In this document: positions 1 through 8,474 of the stretch, one piece after another
How the letters are laid out: the number at the start of each line of letters is the position of its first letter
Position numbering within the stretch: position 1 is the stretch's first letter
Source: Pleomorphomonas carboxyditropha
GTDB lineage: Bacteria; Pseudomonadota; Alphaproteobacteria; Rhizobiales; Pleomorphomonadaceae
Direction of reading: 5' to 3'
Length of the DNA: 64,000 bases
NCBI RefSeq assembly: GCF_002770725.1
Contig: NZ_NQVN01000002.1
Span: forward strand, 517,918-581,917
Notes under the pieces: model-generated
The model's database searches: none
What the model was told of the DNA's origin: nothing
What the model saw: only the letters and a program-made list of their open reading frames with translations
Position numbers and translations under genes: made by a program

Positions 1-479
1 AGGATGATCTCGACGATCGTCTTGTTGGCGGGCGTCTGGCCGAGAATGCGGGCGCCGACCAGGTCCTTGGGCTCGCGCACCGGCTTCTTGGCAAGCGACA
101 GCAGGGCGGCCGGGCTGGTAGGGAAGGCCGAGGCGAGGATGACGAGATCGCTGTTCTTCCCGTAGGCGTCGATGAACGGCAGCCAGTCGCTGGCGGCGAA
201 TTGCGCCTTGCCCGATTCCAGGACCACCAGCGGATCGGGGGCGTTCGGCCCGCCCGGGCTGTAGCTGAAGTCGATCCCCTCGGCCGCGTAATAGCCTTGC
301 TCCAGGGCGATCCAGACACCGGCGTGCTCGACATTGGGCACCCAGCCCATGGCAAGCTTGAGCGGCGTGGCGGCGAAGGCCAGCGAGGCCGGCAGCACCG
401 TTGCCAGGCCGGCGGCCGCGGAGGCGCGCAGCAGTTGGCGGCGGCTCAACATCGGCGAAAAAATGGGATCGGCGGGCAT
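1..479 (-). CDS. NMT1/THI5-like ABC transporter substrate-binding protein, N-terminal part
   Basis: Open frame reading off the left edge of the window, so only about 159 N-terminal residues are visible. A signal region with a twin-arginine-like start (SRRQLLRAS near residue 12, Ala-rich core, AFA cleavage region) is followed by GWVPNVEHAG and GYYAAEGID, the hallmark start of NMT1/THI5-like periplasmic binding proteins. These serve importers of thiamine precursors, riboflavin, aromatic sulfonates or nitrate-like solutes; the ligand cannot be told here. The Met at residue 10 (MLSRRQ) is an equally plausible start. The gene is divergent from the RpiR regulator, which may control it. The rest of the transporter lies outside the window. 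Confidence 0.85.
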   Translation of the reverse strand, partial: MPADPIFSPMLSRRQLLRASAAAGLATVLPASLAFAATPLKLAMGWVPNVEHAGVWIALEQGYYAAEGIDFSYSPGGPNAPDPLVVLESGKAQFAASDWLPFIDAYGKNSDLVILASAFPTSPAALLSLAKKPVREPKDLVGARILGQTPANKTIVEII

Positions 480-537
480 CGAGGCGGCATCCTTTCCTGA
501 ATTGGCAGACTGGCGGCAGCGCGAGGTTTGTATTTTT

Positions 538-565
538 TGTTACATCGGAGGCTAGCATATGTTAC
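538..565. promoter_or_regulatory. Direct repeat TGTTAC-N16-TGTTAC between divergent genes
   Basis: Two TGTTAC words start 22 bp apart (538-543 and 560-565), about two helical turns, in the AT-rich spacer between the binding-protein gene and the RpiR gene. The spacing suggests a regulator-binding site; assignment to the adjacent RpiR protein is inference. Confidence 0.3.
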
Positions 566-595
566 TACACTTCCAAGCACGATGAAAAGGCAAGC

Positions 596-1513
596 ATGCC
601 GCAATTTCAGTCAAATCCCTCGGGGCGCCTGCCGGACAGCACGATTGTCGCCCGGCGCATCGCCGAGAAATACGCTGACATGACCGGCGCCGTGCGGCGG
701 TTCGCCGATCTGGTGAAGGCCGAGCCGCTGAAGGTGGCGCGCATGAGCATCCACGAGGCCGTGGTGGGCGCCGACGTCTCGGTCGCCACCGCCAATCGCT
801 TCGCCCATCTCATCGGCTTTTCCGGCTATGCCGAGTTCCGCGCCGAGCTCATCCGGGGCTTCGAGAAGCTGTTCGAGCCGGTCGACGCGATGAAGCGGCA
901 CCGGGCCGAAGCGGGCAGCGCCTTCGAGGTGCTTGAAGCCTCGCTCCGGGAGGACATCGCCAACATCGAGGCGACGCTGCGGTCGCTCGATCCGGAGACC
1001 ACCGAGCGGGCCGTCGAGATGATCGCCCGCGCCGAAAAGGTGTTCGTCCTCGGCTTCGAAAACGCCGCCCAGCTCGCCGGCATGCTCGCCTGCGGGCTGG
1101 AGATGACCGGCGTGCCGACGCGCAGCCCCGAGAACGGCGGCGGCATGGTCGGCGTGGCGCGCCAGCTGTTCAAGTTCGGACCGAACGACCTTCTGATTCC
1201 CATCGCCTTCTCGCTCTACATGCGCGACACCATCATCATGACGCGCTATGCGAGGCGGGCCGGCATCCCGATCCTGGCCATCACCGATTTCCTCGATTCG
1301 CCGCTGGTGCCGCTCGCCGACCGCACGCTGTTCGTCACGGCCTTTCATTCCATGCACCCGCCCTCCGACACGGCGATCCTGGCGCTCATCGAGGCCCTGA
1401 TCGCCGCCGTGGCGCGTCAGCGCCCCGGCGCGCCCGAGGTGGCGGAGAAATTCGCGAGCTTCGCCTATCCCTGGATGCGCAGCACCGGTCCGGACTGGTC
1501 GCCGGAGGAATAG
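596..1513 (+). CDS. MurR/RpiR family transcriptional regulator
   Basis: 305-residue cytoplasmic regulator. Residues about 1-85 form the RpiR helix-turn-helix domain (VGADVSVATANRFAHLIGFSGYAEFRAEL). Residues about 125-260 form a SIS sugar-phosphate-binding domain (VFVLGFENAAQLAG, later DLLIPIAFSLYMRDT). Family members sense phosphosugars and regulate the adjacent catabolic or transport genes. The frame is open further upstream to 401, but ATG 596 is preceded by a purine-rich GAAAAGG and begins just before the conserved domain, so it is preferred. Divergent from the NMT1-type binding-protein gene. It ends 12 bp before the convergent phosphodiesterase gene. Confidence 0.9.
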   Translation: MPQFQSNPSGRLPDSTIVARRIAEKYADMTGAVRRFADLVKAEPLKVARMSIHEAVVGADVSVATANRFAHLIGFSGYAEFRAELIRGFEKLFEPVDAMKRHRAEAGSAFEVLEASLREDIANIEATLRSLDPETTERAVEMIARAEKVFVLGFENAAQLAGMLACGLEMTGVPTRSPENGGGMVGVARQLFKFGPNDLLIPIAFSLYMRDTIIMTRYARRAGIPILAITDFLDSPLVPLADRTLFVTAFHSMHPPSDTAILALIEALIAAVARQRPGAPEVAEKFASFAYPWMRSTGPDWSPEE

Positions 1514-1525
1514 CGGCCGGTCTCG

Positions 1526-2281
1526 TCAGGCTCGACCGATTTCCTGGGCGTGCACGACGATGTCCGGCCCATCCACCAGGATCACGTTGTAGGCCGGCGT
1601 ATCGAAGCCGACGGCGAAGTCCTTGGCGCCGAACAGCGGCGCGGTCTGGTGGTTGGTGCCGCGTCCGGTGCTGAAGGCGATGCCGTTCCAGGTGCCCGAG
1701 CACAGGCGGTGCACATGGCCGGCAAAGATGTGGCGGACATTGCCGTGGCGGCGGAGAACGTCGGCAAAGGCCCGGGGATCGGCGAGCTTCACGCCGTCGA
1801 GCGGCGGCATGCCGATGTCGAACGGCGGATGGTGCATGAAGACCAGCGCCGAAGCCGGCGCTTCGGCAAGACGGTTATCGAGCCAGGCGAGACGATGTTC
1901 GCAGAGCCGCCCTGCAACGGCACCTTCATCGAGCGTGTCGAGGAACAAAAGCCGGTGGTTGCCGACATCCGTTGCCGATTGGACGAAGCCGTCTTCGGCC
2001 GGTGCATCCGGGAATACGGCGGAGAAAGCGGCGCGGCCGTCATGGTTGCCGAGCAGCAGGCGGGAGGGCGGAACCAGCGGCCCGATCGTCTCGGCGAGCA
2101 ACCGGTAGGAAGCGGCCGAGCCGTCGTCGGAGAGATCGCCGGTGATCGCCACCAGATCGGCATCGGCGTGGTAGCGGTTGATGTCGGCGATTGCCGCTTC
2201 AAGGTTTGCCGCGGGATCGAGCCCGCAGACCAGTTCGCCACGCCGGCGCAGATGCGGATCGGTGACCTGGATCAGTTTCAC
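1526..2281 (-). CDS. GpdQ/CpdA-like metallophosphodiesterase
   Basis: 251-residue calcineurin-type phosphoesterase without a signal peptide. All dinuclear-metal motifs are visible: D8 and H10 (VTDPHL), D49 (TGDLSDDG), N79-H80-D81 (LLGNHD), the FMHHPPFD block and C-terminal GHVHR. Overall length and the starts of the blocks resemble the class III phosphodiesterases GpdQ and CpdA, which hydrolyse glycerophosphodiesters or cyclic nucleotides. It is the last gene of the seven-gene minus-strand operon starting at 8244 and lies 10 bp after the IMPase-like gene. In that setting a catabolic phosphodiesterase acting on an imported substrate fits better than cAMP turnover. Substrate is inference. Confidence 0.85.
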   Translation of the reverse strand: MKLIQVTDPHLRRRGELVCGLDPAANLEAAIADINRYHADADLVAITGDLSDDGSAASYRLLAETIGPLVPPSRLLLGNHDGRAAFSAVFPDAPAEDGFVQSATDVGNHRLLFLDTLDEGAVAGRLCEHRLAWLDNRLAEAPASALVFMHHPPFDIGMPPLDGVKLADPRAFADVLRRHGNVRHIFAGHVHRLCSGTWNGIAFSTGRGTNHQTAPLFGAKDFAVGFDTPAYNVILVDGPDIVVHAQEIGRA

Positions 2282-2291
2282 GCCTGTCTCC

Positions 2292-3107
2292 TCAAGGGCT
2301 GCGCCGACGGGCGCCGGCGATCAGCTCGTTGAGCGGCCCGGCAATTTGCGGCGCCGCCGCCAGCACCGGTCCTCCGGCGAGAAGCGAACGTCCCCTGCCG
2401 GGGAAATCGGCGGTGAAGCCGCCGGCCTCGCGGACGATCAGCAATCCGGCGAGGCAGTCCCAAGCGTTGATATGCGGCTCGTAATAGGCGGCGAGCCGGC
2501 CGGCCGCCACCTCGGCGATCGACAGCGCGCCGGAGCCGGACCGGACGAACATGCCGCCCTTGGTCAGCAGAGCTTCCAGCACGGACGCCACATCGACAGC
2601 GGCGATGCGATGGCTGGCGCCGAGCCCGACCAAGCCGGTTTCGAGGCTGGTTTGCCGGTCGACCTGGATTGGCTTGCCGTTGAGACGGGCGCCTTCGCCC
2701 GCAACGGCTTCGTAGAGCTCGCTGCTGACCGGCGCCAGGATCAGGCCGAAACGCGTCTGCCTCTCGGCATCCGACAGCGCGATGGAGATGCACCAGCTCG
2801 CGAGGCCGTGGACAAAGCAACTGGTGCCGTCGATCGGATCGACGATCCAGCGCCAGCCGGAATGGCCCTCGGCAAGGCCGCTTTCCTCGCCGAGGAAGCC
2901 GTCGCCGGGAAAGGCGGCGGCAATGCCCGTTCGGATCAGCGCCTCGACATCCCGGTCGGCGGCGGAGACGACGTCCTGGCCGTTGAGCTTGGCGTCGATC
3001 CCGAGGTGCGCGCGGTCGGCAAAGTGAGAAAGCGCCAGGCGGCCCGCTTCATTTATCAGCGCGCGGGCGAGGTCGAGACGAAGGCGGACGTCGTCGGCGA
3101 GAGTCAT
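2292..3107 (-). CDS. Inositol-monophosphatase-family phosphatase
   Basis: 271 residues, the normal length of the IMPase family. The metal-binding motifs are intact: GEESG near residue 73, DPIDGTSCF near 90, and WDCLAG near 205. Family members hydrolyse inositol phosphates, glycerol phosphate, histidinol phosphate or PAP. The first four bases overlap the end of the LacI gene (ATGA), so the two are translationally coupled. Together with the downstream phosphodiesterase this suggests sequential hydrolysis of a phosphodiester to a phosphomonoester and then to a free polyol. Exact substrate unknown. Confidence 0.88.
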   Translation of the reverse strand: MTLADDVRLRLDLARALINEAGRLALSHFADRAHLGIDAKLNGQDVVSAADRDVEALIRTGIAAAFPGDGFLGEESGLAEGHSGWRWIVDPIDGTSCFVHGLASWCISIALSDAERQTRFGLILAPVSSELYEAVAGEGARLNGKPIQVDRQTSLETGLVGLGASHRIAAVDVASVLEALLTKGGMFVRSGSGALSIAEVAAGRLAAYYEPHINAWDCLAGLLIVREAGGFTADFPGRGRSLLAGGPVLAAAPQIAGPLNELIAGARRRSP

Positions 3108-4156
3108 GGGAGAGGCGCTCCGTCGTCCAGCGGGCGGAAAGTGTCGCGTATCATCAACCGGGCGGCGATGCGCAGGCTGACCGGCGCGGCAAGCGGATCG
3201 GCGGCCCTGTCTTCGAGGAGCGCCACCGCCCGTTCGGCCATTTCCAGCGGGTCCTGCCGGAAGGTGGTGAGGCGGTAGCCGAGCCAGGCGGCTTCCGGCA
3301 AGTCGTCGAAGCCGACCACTGCCACGTCCGCCGGGACGCCGAGGCCGAGCCGGCTCTTCAGGTGATCGATCAGCGCGAAGGCGACGAGGTCGTTGACGGC
3401 GAACACGGCGGTCGGCCGCTCTTCCTCCGCGAACAGGCGCTCGGCCGCCAGAAGCCCGCCGGCATAGTCGGTGTCGGGGCCGCGCGCCACCGCCGCCGCG
3501 ATGCCGAGGCGGGCGGCTTCGTCGACGAAAGCCCGTTCGCGCTCGACGATGGCCGGCGTGCCGCTCTGCGAGCCGGCGAAGGCGAGGCGGCGATGGCCGG
3601 CGGCGACGAAGGCGGCGGCGATGCGACGGGCGGCGCCGGCGTTGTCGGTCTGCACGCGGTCGATTTCCGGCGCCTCGCGGCCGATGGCGACCAGCGGCAG
3701 GCCGTTCGACCGGGCGAGCTCGATGAAGGACGACGGCGGCGATCCCGACAGCACGATCACCGCCTCGGCCCGATGGCCGAACAGCGTCCGCTGCGCCGCT
3801 TCGGTTTCCTCGGCCGTCTCGCCGGCGTTGATCAGCACCGGCACCGAGCCGCGACGGATCAGCACGGCGGCCAGCGCGGCGGTCAGATGGGCGCGGAAGC
3901 CGACTTCCGGCTTGGTGGCGACCAGGCCGACGATGCGGCTGCGATTGGCGAGCAGGCCGCGCGCCAGGTCGTTGACCTGATAGCCGAGGCGGGCGGCGGC
4001 CGTCATGATCTTCTCGCGCGTGTCCGGCGCCACCGAGGCGCCGGGCGTGAAGGCGCGGGAGACCGCCGATCGCGACACGCCGGCCAGTTCGGCGACGTCG
4101 CGGGCGCTCACGAAACGCGGGGCGGATTGCGGTTTGCCGTTGATATCGCCGGTCAT
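3104..4156 (-). CDS. LacI family transcriptional repressor
   Basis: 350 residues. The DNA-binding headpiece is at about residues 17-70 (ARDVAELAGVSRSAVSRAF and the hinge-side LGYQVNDLARGL). The rest is a periplasmic-binding-protein-like effector domain (GLVATKPEVG, TDNAGAARR, AVNDLVAFALIDHL, VVGFDDLPEA). It sits inside the transport operon, between the second permease (9 bp) and the phosphatase (4-bp overlap). It is therefore likely to be autoregulated with the operon, presumably through the 16-bp palindrome at 8255-8270 ahead of the first gene. Effector probably the imported solute or its product. Confidence 0.92.
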   Translation of the reverse strand: MTGDINGKPQSAPRFVSARDVAELAGVSRSAVSRAFTPGASVAPDTREKIMTAAARLGYQVNDLARGLLANRSRIVGLVATKPEVGFRAHLTAALAAVLIRRGSVPVLINAGETAEETEAAQRTLFGHRAEAVIVLSGSPPSSFIELARSNGLPLVAIGREAPEIDRVQTDNAGAARRIAAAFVAAGHRRLAFAGSQSGTPAIVERERAFVDEAARLGIAAAVARGPDTDYAGGLLAAERLFAEEERPTAVFAVNDLVAFALIDHLKSRLGLGVPADVAVVGFDDLPEAAWLGYRLTTFRQDPLEMAERAVALLEDRAADPLAAPVSLRIAARLMIRDTFRPLDDGAPLP

Positions 4157-4165
4157 GAGAAAAGC

Positions 4166-5020
4166 CTACTGTCCCACCTTGGCGAGCACATCGGCGCGCA
4201 GGAACTTTTCCACCACCAGCATGAAGGCGATCGACGGAACGAGCAGCAGCAGCGCGGTGATCGAGGCGATCTGGTAGTTGCCGCCGGCGCCGGCGGAATA
4301 GAGCAGCAGCGGCAGCGTCGTCACGTCGGGCGCGCCGACGAAATAGCTGCCGGTGAATTCGTCGAGCGATTCCAGGAAGACGAAGATGGCGCTGGCCATC
4401 AGGCCGGGCGCGGCGAGCGGCAGCGTCACGTCGGCGAAGGCCTTGAGGCCGGAGGCGCCGAGGTTGCGGGCGGCGAGCTCGAGATCGCGGTCGACGGCCG
4501 AGAAGGCGGCGGCGGCGATCCAGACGGCGTAGACGAGGCCGTGCGTCACATGCACCAGCACGACGCCGAGAACGGTGCCGTTGAGGCCGATTTCGTAGAA
4601 CAGGCGGGCGATGTTGACGTAGACCGGCAGGTTGGGAAAGGCCTGCGGCAGCAGGAAGGCAAGGAGGATCAAGTTTCTGAGCGGCAGCTTCAACCGGGCG
4701 AGCGCATAGCCGGCGGGAATGGCGAGCGCCAGCGAACCCGCCACGGTGAAGACCGCGATGCTGATCGAGGCGACGAGCGACTGCACGGCGTTGCCGCGCG
4801 GCGCGAACACCCGGCCCCAGTAGCTGAAGCCGTAATCGATCGGCAGCGCATGCGGGAAGTACCAGCGCTCGGCCACGGTCCAGATCAAAAGGTTCAGAAG
4901 CGGGCCGAAGATGACGAAGGCGAGCGCGCCGAGCACGGCGGCGCGCGGCAGCCACCAAAGAAGGTTCCGAACGAACCCGAGGTCGCGCGGTGCGGCAAGG
5001 GAAGCGGTCGGCGCACTCAT
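4166..5020 (-). CDS. ABC transporter permease (second inner-membrane subunit)
   Basis: 284-residue membrane protein with about six hydrophobic segments. It carries the EAA loop that docks the ATPase (ELAARNLGASGLKAFADVTLPLAAPG region, about residues 175-200). The family is the iron/polyamine/phosphosugar-type binding-protein-dependent permeases (PotC/AfuB-like). Its start overlaps the stop of the first permease by 4 bp (5017-5020). It forms the channel with the preceding permease in the operon 8244-1526. Confidence 0.9.
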   Translation of the reverse strand: MSAPTASLAAPRDLGFVRNLLWWLPRAAVLGALAFVIFGPLLNLLIWTVAERWYFPHALPIDYGFSYWGRVFAPRGNAVQSLVASISIAVFTVAGSLALAIPAGYALARLKLPLRNLILLAFLLPQAFPNLPVYVNIARLFYEIGLNGTVLGVVLVHVTHGLVYAVWIAAAAFSAVDRDLELAARNLGASGLKAFADVTLPLAAPGLMASAIFVFLESLDEFTGSYFVGAPDVTTLPLLLYSAGAGGNYQIASITALLLLVPSIAFMLVVEKFLRADVLAKVGQ

Positions 5021-5841
5021 CGGCCCTGCCTCATGTTGACGCGGAGATAGAACCAGGCGGCGACGGCGCTGATCGCCAGCGAGATCAGGCCGAGCGCGTT
5101 GGCGACGCCGTAGTCGCGATAGGTGCTCAGGCGGAAGGCGATGTCGGCGGTGATCATGGTCGGCGCCTGGGCGTTGATCATCAGCGGCACCGACAGCACG
5201 CCCATCATGGTGACGAAGGACAGGACGAGGCCGACCAGCAGCGTGGTCGTCACCTGCGGCACGACGATCTCGACGAGGATGCGAAGGCGCGAGGCGCCGA
5301 GGTTGCGGGCCGCCTCGATGGTGCCGCGGTCGAGCGAGGCCATGGCGCCGGATACCATCAGGGCCACGAAAGGCGTCTGCTTCCAGACGAAAGCCACCAC
5401 CACGCCGCGCCAGTCGAGGTAGCTGGTGGCGGTCAGCGGATCGAGTAGGCCGAACGCCACCAGCGTCGAATTGAGAAGGCCGCTCTTGGCGAGGAAGGTG
5501 CGCAGCACCTGTCCGACGACGATGAACGGAATGAACATCGGCCAGCGGTAGAGCCAGCGCAGGATGGCGACGGCGGCGCGGTTTTCGCCCAGCGTCAGAT
5601 AGCCGCCGATGGCGATGGCGAGCAGGCCGGTCAGGACCGTCGAGAGGCCGACGATCACCGCCGTGAAGACGATGTCCTGGGTATAGAAATCATAGGCCTT
5701 GGTGAAGTTGCCGAGGCCGTAGGCTCCCTCCACCTCGAAGGCGCCGATCACCGAAGCGGTGAGCGGCACCATGAAGAGAAGCAGGATGACGATCAGCGCC
5801 GGCGAGACCAGCAGCGGGCCGAGAAGACGTGCCATCGGCAT
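5017..5841 (-). CDS. ABC transporter permease (first inner-membrane subunit)
   Basis: 274-residue permease with an N-terminal membrane anchor and about six hydrophobic segments. The EAA motif is visible as TIEAARNLGASRLRILVEIVVPQ near residues 170-195. PotB-like member of the iron/polyamine/phosphosugar permease group. ATG at 5841 or 5835 are alternative starts. It follows the binding-protein gene after a spacer containing a strong stem-loop (5864-5898), a common arrangement that leaves more binding protein than membrane subunits. Confidence 0.9.
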   Translation of the reverse strand: MPMARLLGPLLVSPALIVILLLFMVPLTASVIGAFEVEGAYGLGNFTKAYDFYTQDIVFTAVIVGLSTVLTGLLAIAIGGYLTLGENRAAVAILRWLYRWPMFIPFIVVGQVLRTFLAKSGLLNSTLVAFGLLDPLTATSYLDWRGVVVAFVWKQTPFVALMVSGAMASLDRGTIEAARNLGASRLRILVEIVVPQVTTTLLVGLVLSFVTMMGVLSVPLMINAQAPTMITADIAFRLSTYRDYGVANALGLISLAISAVAAWFYLRVNMRQGR

Positions 5842-5863
5842 ATCCGGAAAAGGCAGGGAGGAC

Positions 5864-5898
5864 GGGACCGCCCGCTAGGAATAAGGGCGGGCGGTCCC
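5864..5898 (-). terminator. GC-rich stem-loop after the binding-protein gene
   Basis: Perfect 12-bp arms GGGACCGCCCGC (5864-5875) and GCGGGCGGTCCC (5887-5898) with an 11-nt loop, and no T-tract. Located between the binding-protein and first-permease genes. More likely an mRNA-stabilising or partial-attenuation element than a full terminator. Confidence 0.7.
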
Positions 5899-5913
5899 TG
5901 ATGCATTGGCCGA

Positions 5914-7053
5914 TCAGTTGGCGACCTTGGCCTCGTAGGCCTCGAGGATCGCCGTGTTGTACGGGGCGAGCGGGAAGGGCTTGCCCTTGTCGGCGAGGTC
6001 GGCCGGCGTGATGTCGACGAACAGCTTGTTCCAGGTGGCGTCGTCGAGCTCGGCCTTGACCTGGTCGGCGTCGATGCCCGGATACCAGTTGAACTTCTTG
6101 ACGATGCCCTCGGCCTGCACCTTCGGCGAGGTGGCCAGCTCGACGAACTTCTCGGCCAGTTCCTTGTTCGGCGCCTTGGCCGGGACGACGTAGTGCATCG
6201 GCTGACCCGGCATGCCGGGGGCCGGCAGCACCAGCTTCAGGTCGGGCGGCAGGCGGCCGTCGGCCTGCCAGGAGTAGAACATGTCGACCCACACCGGTCC
6301 GAGGGCGATCTCGCCGCGCGACAGCAGGTCGAGCGTGCCGGCATTGCCCGGCGTCAGGGTGGCCGACTTGGTGAACTCCTTGAGGCTGTCGAGCGCGCCG
6401 TCCCACTTGGCTTCCTCGGCCTGATCGAACGGGCCGTACATCAGCTTCTGGGCATCGCTGCCGGAGAAGGCGTAGACCCAGCCCATCACGAAGCTGACGC
6501 CCGAGGCGCCGCCCTTGATGCCGTTGTAGCCGAACTGGCCGGGATGGGCCTTCGCCCAGTCGGCGAGCTCGGCATAGCTCTTGGGCGGGTTGGGAACCAG
6601 GGCCGGATTGTAGGCGAGGGCCGTCTGGCTGTTGAACATCGGCATGACGTAGCCCTTGACGTCGGTGCCCAGGGCGTTGTCGGCGTTGGCGCGGGTCACC
6701 AGCTTGCCGGTGGCGATCTTGTCGCGGTAGGCCTCGAGATAGCCGGCCTCGACCATCGGACCGGCGAACTTCTCGTGCACCACGGCGACGTCGGTGTCCC
6801 AGGTGGCGGCGCCGGCCTTGGCCTGGGCGTCGAAGCGCTCGAGGATCTTCTGCGAGCCGGCGTCGCCCGGGCCGGTGCCGACGGCGCGGACGGTGTTGCC
6901 CGGGTTCTGCTGTTCGAACAACGGGCCGAGGTAGTCGTTGATGTAGTCGACCATGTTCTGGTCGCCGGCGGTGATCACGGTCAGCTCGGCGGCGCCGGCC
7001 GGCGAGGCAATGACGGCAAGCGCCATCGTGGAATTGAGCAGCAACTTTTTCAT
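5914..7053 (-). CDS. ABC transporter extracellular solute-binding protein
   Basis: 379-residue periplasmic protein with a clear Sec signal (MKKLLLNSTMALAVIASPAGA, cleavage after AGA or AA). The mature part is of the PotD/AfuA/iron-type group (AELTVITAGDQNMVDYINDYLGPLFEQQNPG; later FNSQTALAYNP and a GPVWVDMFYSWQ block). These proteins bind polyamines, Fe(III), 2-aminoethylphosphonate or phosphosugars. The operon partners here are a phosphodiesterase and a phosphatase, so an organophosphate ligand is inferred. Lies 36 bp downstream of the ATPase gene. Confidence 0.9.
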   Translation of the reverse strand: MKKLLLNSTMALAVIASPAGAAELTVITAGDQNMVDYINDYLGPLFEQQNPGNTVRAVGTGPGDAGSQKILERFDAQAKAGAATWDTDVAVVHEKFAGPMVEAGYLEAYRDKIATGKLVTRANADNALGTDVKGYVMPMFNSQTALAYNPALVPNPPKSYAELADWAKAHPGQFGYNGIKGGASGVSFVMGWVYAFSGSDAQKLMYGPFDQAEEAKWDGALDSLKEFTKSATLTPGNAGTLDLLSRGEIALGPVWVDMFYSWQADGRLPPDLKLVLPAPGMPGQPMHYVVPAKAPNKELAEKFVELATSPKVQAEGIVKKFNWYPGIDADQVKAELDDATWNKLFVDITPADLADKGKPFPLAPYNTAILEAYEAKVAN

Positions 7054-7089
7054 GACGCGTCTCCCATTTCGGTCGTCGGATTCTGGTTG

Positions 7090-8244
7090 TCAGGCGGTCA
7101 GTCGTTCCCGAGCCGGCGAATTTTCGTCGGCTGCGGATGGCGATGCGCCGGCCGGCCCATCGGCCGGCGCGGCAAACAGGAACAGGCCGCTCGCCGGCAC
7201 CCGGACGAGCACGTCGCTGCCGGGCGGCAGGGCCTCGGGGCAGTCGACGAGCACCGAGCCGTCGCCGATGCGGACGGTGTGGCGCCACTCGCCGCCGGGA
7301 TAGACGACGGCCTCGACGCGACCGATCAGTTCGATGGCGCCGCCGTCCGCGGCCGATTGCACGTCGAGGCGCCTGAGCTCCAGCCGCTCGGAGCGGAAGC
7401 GTGCTTCGAGCCGGCCGCTCGGCGGCGCCGGCCGGTCGAGCATGAGGCCGGCCGCCCGGTTGAGCGGCCCGGCGGCGATGTCGACGCGATGGCCGGAGCA
7501 GGCGGCGTCGAGGGGGACGACGTTCTCGGCGCCCATGAAGGCGGCGACGAAGGCCGATGCCGGCCGGGTGTAGATCGCCTCGGGCGTGCCGAGCTGGGCG
7601 ATGCGGCCCTTGTCGAGGATGACGATGCGGTCGGCCATCACCATGGCCTCCTCGCGGTCGTGGGTGACGTGAATGGTGGTGATGCCGAGCCGCTGCTGCA
7701 GGGCGCGGATCTCGTGGCGCACCGTCAGGCGGATGCGGGCGTCGAGGTTGGACAGCGGCTCGTCGAGCAGCAGGATGTCGGGATCGACCGCCAAGGCCCG
7801 CCCGAGCGCCACGCGCTGGCGCTGGCCGCCGGACAGTTCCGACGGCTTGCGGCCGCCGAGCCCGCCGAGGCCAAGCAGCGCTTCCATCTCGGCGACGCGG
7901 GCGGCGATCGCCTCGCGCCGCCAGCCCTTAAGGCGCAGGCCGTAGCCGATGTTGCGCGCCGCCGTCATGTGCGGCCAGAGGGCGTAGGACTGGAACACCA
8001 TGGCCATGCCGCGCTTGTCCGGCGGCAGGCGGGTGACGTCGCGGCCGCCGACGCGGATGCTGCCGGCGCTCGGCAGGGCGAAGCCGGCGATGGTCCGCAG
8101 CAGCGTCGTCTTGCCGCAGCCCGACGCACCGAGCAGCGCCACGAACTCGCCCTTGCCGATCATCAGGTCGATGCCTTCGAGCACTCGCGTCCGGCCGTAG
8201 CCGGCGTCGATGTCCTTGAGGCTGAGGTAGGCGTCGTCACTCAT
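7090..8244 (-). CDS. ABC transporter ATP-binding protein
   Basis: 384 residues, a PotA/FbpC/MalK-type ATPase. Walker A GASGCGKTT is near residue 39, the signature LSGGQRQRVALGRAL near 138, Walker B DILLLDEPLSNLDA near 160, and the switch His in IHVTHD near 194. A C-terminal TOBE-like regulatory region follows. First gene of the seven-gene operon. ATG 8244 has no convincing Shine-Dalgarno, and the palindrome 8255-8270 lies only 10 bp upstream, so the message may be leaderless or have a very short leader. Confidence 0.92.
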   Translation of the reverse strand: MSDDAYLSLKDIDAGYGRTRVLEGIDLMIGKGEFVALLGASGCGKTTLLRTIAGFALPSAGSIRVGGRDVTRLPPDKRGMAMVFQSYALWPHMTAARNIGYGLRLKGWRREAIAARVAEMEALLGLGGLGGRKPSELSGGQRQRVALGRALAVDPDILLLDEPLSNLDARIRLTVRHEIRALQQRLGITTIHVTHDREEAMVMADRIVILDKGRIAQLGTPEAIYTRPASAFVAAFMGAENVVPLDAACSGHRVDIAAGPLNRAAGLMLDRPAPPSGRLEARFRSERLELRRLDVQSAADGGAIELIGRVEAVVYPGGEWRHTVRIGDGSVLVDCPEALPPGSDVLVRVPASGLFLFAAPADGPAGASPSAADENSPARERLTA

Positions 8245-8254
8245 AGTTTATGCG

Positions 8255-8270
8255 TTGCACAGCTGTGCAA
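8255..8270. promoter_or_regulatory. 16-bp perfect palindrome, probable LacI operator
   Basis: TTGCACAGCTGTGCAA is an uninterrupted perfect palindrome 10 bp upstream of the first gene of the transporter operon, which encodes its own LacI repressor at 3104-4156. Position and symmetry fit a LacI-family operator; the pairing is inference. Confidence 0.65.
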
Positions 8271-8474
8271 ACGTCCCCGCAACCGATCCCGTCGTTGTCT
8301 CTTCCGATAGACGGTGATCGTTACAGGCCGATGACAGGCAAAGGGCGGCGCCCGACGCCATTCGGGCGGAACCTTGATTGCGACAGCCGGTTATCCCACC
8401 ATATCGCCGCCAATGCCGGAGCGGCCGGGCGCTGTTGCCCGCGTCCATGCATCCGGTCTGTCAGGAGATTTCCC

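Noticed and set aside
2292..4958. 888-codon open frame spanning the phosphatase, LacI and permease region
   Set aside because: Only the last 271 codons encode a protein (IMPase family). The rest is Arg/Pro/Ala-rich sequence out of frame with LacI and the permease, caused by GC bias.
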